Shown here piece by piece: positions 61,361 to 64,000 of a stretch of DNA of 64,000 nt. The translations under genes were made by a program, and so were the position numbers. Position 1 is the first letter of the stretch. Each line of letters begins with the position of its first letter. A model generated the notes under the pieces. It made no database searches. It worked only from the letters and a program-made list of their open reading frames with translations, and had not been told where the DNA came from. The stretch is from positions 11,120,501-11,184,500 of the forward strand of contig CM029114.1 of NCBI GenBank assembly GCA_016859345.1. Direction: 5' to 3'. Source of the DNA: Istiophorus platypterus (lineage: Eukaryota; Chordata; Actinopteri; Istiophoriformes; Istiophoridae).

Positions 61361-64000
61361 CTGTAAAAGAGCACAAGTTCCCATCTGAGCATAAAATGGA
61401 AAGCAACAGGTTTTTACAGGGAATGACTCTGAAAACTCAATAACGGGGAAAACATGCACATGTAAACTAAGGTAAATGGAATTTCATCATAATTTTAAAA
61501 GCCTGCTTTGTAGCTTTGTTGGTTCCAGTCAATACTGAGTCATTACAACTCTTATTTAGCAAAAAAAAAGAAGTTTTGTCATAACACTTGTTAAAAATCC
61601 CACTACACATTTTCACTACTCTAATGTCTTCCTTTCCATGGCTTCACACCCACTTCCTACACCCCTCCAGCTGCTAAAATTCTGAACCATCATTTCAGGT
61701 AATGGTTATAGTACACAGATGAAAAAGGCCTCCACTCTCTCATCAGCAAGATTTCAAGCCAAACAGTCTTTCAACCTCATCAAAAGCAAGTCTGAGCCAA
61801 ATTGTGCGTCCTCCTTGTTTGCAGCACCACTTTCTCTTGCTGTGTGCACAGTATGTACCCCATTAACTCAAAGCATATTTCAGTCTCCTTCGTCTTCCTC
61901 TCCTGTCTTCTAGCACACCAAATCGACAGCGCGTTGTTGACACACTGCAACAAAACCATCTCTGGTCCATAAATCTAGAGTGTTTCAATTACTCCTGAGT
62001 CACACCTTCATATCCACACAACTGGAATATCAAAAAAATATTATTCCTACACTTTCCTGCTCTGTGTACGACAACAGGGGAGGTCAGACGGTGGAAGAGA
62101 CTTTTCAATCCAGCGACACTAATAGGAAATTTCATTCAACCTCTCATACTGGCTGTTATTGAACTGATCCCAGTTGTAGAGAAAGCACAATGAGGAAAGT
62201 GAGGTATGAATTTAAATGGAGAAAAACAGCAGGAGGGTATTGACAAGACTCTGCTCTTCATTTAGATGAGAAATTCACACGGGTACAGGCACTTCTATGT
62301 ATCCGGAGCTTTGGAGAGGCCTCAGTATAGAGGCCTTTTGATGAATCTGAACACATTCAGATTTTAATTGCTAATTGCAATGCAGTGGGTAATGAAATCC
62401 AGCAGGGTGGAAACAGAAAGGCTGTGTTTGGAAAAAAATAATAACCAAACAGAAACAGTGTATATCATCCACATAATCTAAAAACATTTCATGTGATATA
62501 GCACACGCTAAACGTACAATAATTGATGATTCGGCCACTCGGTTGCAATAACCATATATTAATACCTATTGAAATTGATGTGGCAAACTTGTTAGCAAAA
62601 ACTTGGCTTTTAACTCATTTAGCAGATACAGAGCGACATTAGCATTCATTCGGACTATTGTTTCTGTCACCTGATTAATGTAAGTCCAATATTCCCTCTA
62701 TTTTTAACTCTGTTATGGTCTCCATCAACTCCTGAGGAGTTTTGTAGCACCTTCTTGCTGAAATCAGATGTCTGCAGCACCTGGAATCACGCTATGACTG
62801 TGCTGAAAGTAAACCAAAACAATAGCTGAAAAACGCTAAAACACTCTGTAGAGTTTTGGGGAACTGCAGAGTCGTATATGTGAGTGCATCATTACAAGTG
62901 GCCACTTTCACATACAGGCAGTCATATGATCCAATCTTAGTAAAAAAAAATACTGATAAAAGCCACTTGAAGACTAGGTTGTACCCAATAACTGATCCAG
63001 GAAAACTTAAACTTAGTTCTCTGCTAAAAATCTCGATTCCCAAACTTTCACAGTAAACTTTTATAGTGATGCGTTTGTGAGCAAAGACGTACAAATCCTG
63101 TTTATGCTTTAAAGGCAAGAACGCGTGTGGGGCCACTGAAAAGGTGTTTACAAAAGGTTGCACAATTGTATTGTTAGTATATGCTAATTGCAGAGAAATA
63201 AGGGACAGAGGTCAGTTAGACAAGTCAAAACAAAACAAAACCGAAGTGCAAAAGGTGTGTGTTCCTTGTGTAAATTTTATTTACAGTCTGTGTATATGTG
63301 TTTGTGTTTGATTTTCTGTATTCCTACACAAACAGGACTGTGTTTGATGAGAGCTGTGTTTGACCACATGGCTTATGGTTAAACCCATAAGCTACGTTGA
63401 ACTGAGTGGGTGGCATCAGAAGAGCAATACACATGCCAGTCGACCTCTCCCTTTGTTTCCAGTCTCATTTTTTAATGTGGGTTGAGGGAAAACAGCAAGT
63501 CCTAGAGAGGTCTTTAAAGTTCATGCCCCGGGTTGCTGTAATTGCATCAAATTCACTCAATACCAGAGGAGCATGTCTGAGTATGTGTCACAAAGAGTAG
63601 AAGTCAAAAGATGTGAAAAGAAAAACAAAAGAGAGAACACACTAGAGAATATGAAAAATTCCTATACAGGCTTAATGACACAAATAACATAAAAAAAAGT
63701 TTCATTAGGTTTTCCTTGAATTTCAAATGGTTAAAGCAAAGTAGCTCTTCCTACAATATAATTCATTATAAATTTTACAGCAGGTGCCTTAGAAGAAATA
63801 ATAACTTTTTTTTCCTCTATTTTACAGGTGTTTTAAGAAAAAAGGGAAGGGAGAAAAATCAGTCTTAACTAGAGACCATGCCGGCGTTCTGACTCATAAC
63901 TCAGTACTCATTTCATTACTGACAAGTTTCATGCCTGATGTGATCCCATTGCCAAGATTTTCTATAATTTTTACAAAAGTCTCAGCGTGCAGGGAAATGA
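61361..64000 (-). other. GSTCD intron, open at right edge
   Basis: No further GSTCD exon could be found. The 123-codon minus frame at 62792-63163 has no recognised similarity. The next upstream exon must end with one base of the codon completed by GG at 61360-61359. Confidence 0.6.

Noticed and set aside
62792..63163. 123-codon minus-strand open frame
   Set aside because: No recognised similarity to GSTCD or any family, AT-rich, inside a GSTCD intron and without fitting splice signals.

Overview
This 64 kb window is vertebrate nuclear DNA, most likely from a percomorph-type teleost fish. Coding sequence is sparse and split into short exons with GT/AG introns of up to about 10 kb. The DNA is AT-rich and full of CA/GT microsatellites. 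It also carries several dispersed palindromic, TTAA-flanked and Tc1-type repeats of kinds common in teleosts. There are no bacterial operons, no CRISPR arrays and no convincing RNA genes.

Two genes are supported, both on the minus strand and head to tail. From the right edge to 45795 lies the 3' part of GSTCD: seven exons, about 238 codons, encoding a methyltransferase-like region with the motifs DFCSGT/GHVGI, LHACG and SPCCYG. Its 5' exons lie beyond position 64000. From 41277 leftward lies NPNT (nephronectin): a signal-peptide exon, a Cys/Trp-rich exon, five EGF-like exons, and a long Thr/Pro-rich linker exon ending in an RGD site. The expected C-terminal MAM exons are not visible in positions 1-5063 and probably lie beyond the left edge. 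The GSTCD-NPNT order and orientation match human 4q24, which supports both names.

Layout, left to right: 1-5063 open NPNT intron with an old 1.1 kb inverted-repeat element and one copy of a dispersed repeat; 5064-12049 NPNT exons 8 to 4; 12050-41206 three large NPNT introns holding exons 3 and 2, microsatellites and several MITE-like elements; 41207-42600 NPNT exon 1 and a CpG-rich promoter; 42600-45794 intergenic DNA with a TTAA-flanked MITE; 45795-61360 GSTCD exons and introns with two decayed Tc1-like transposons, one nested in another repeat; 61361-64000 open GSTCD intron.

The two proteins are not known to act together. Nephronectin is a secreted basement-membrane ligand for integrin alpha8-beta1. 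GSTCD is an intracellular protein with GST-C-like and methyltransferase-like regions. I found no convincing novel multi-gene system. The more unusual points are a 31-bp microexon and a 45-bp in-frame exon in GSTCD, symmetric phase-1 exons through NPNT, a simple-sequence Thr tract in the NPNT linker, and several instructive transposon structures.
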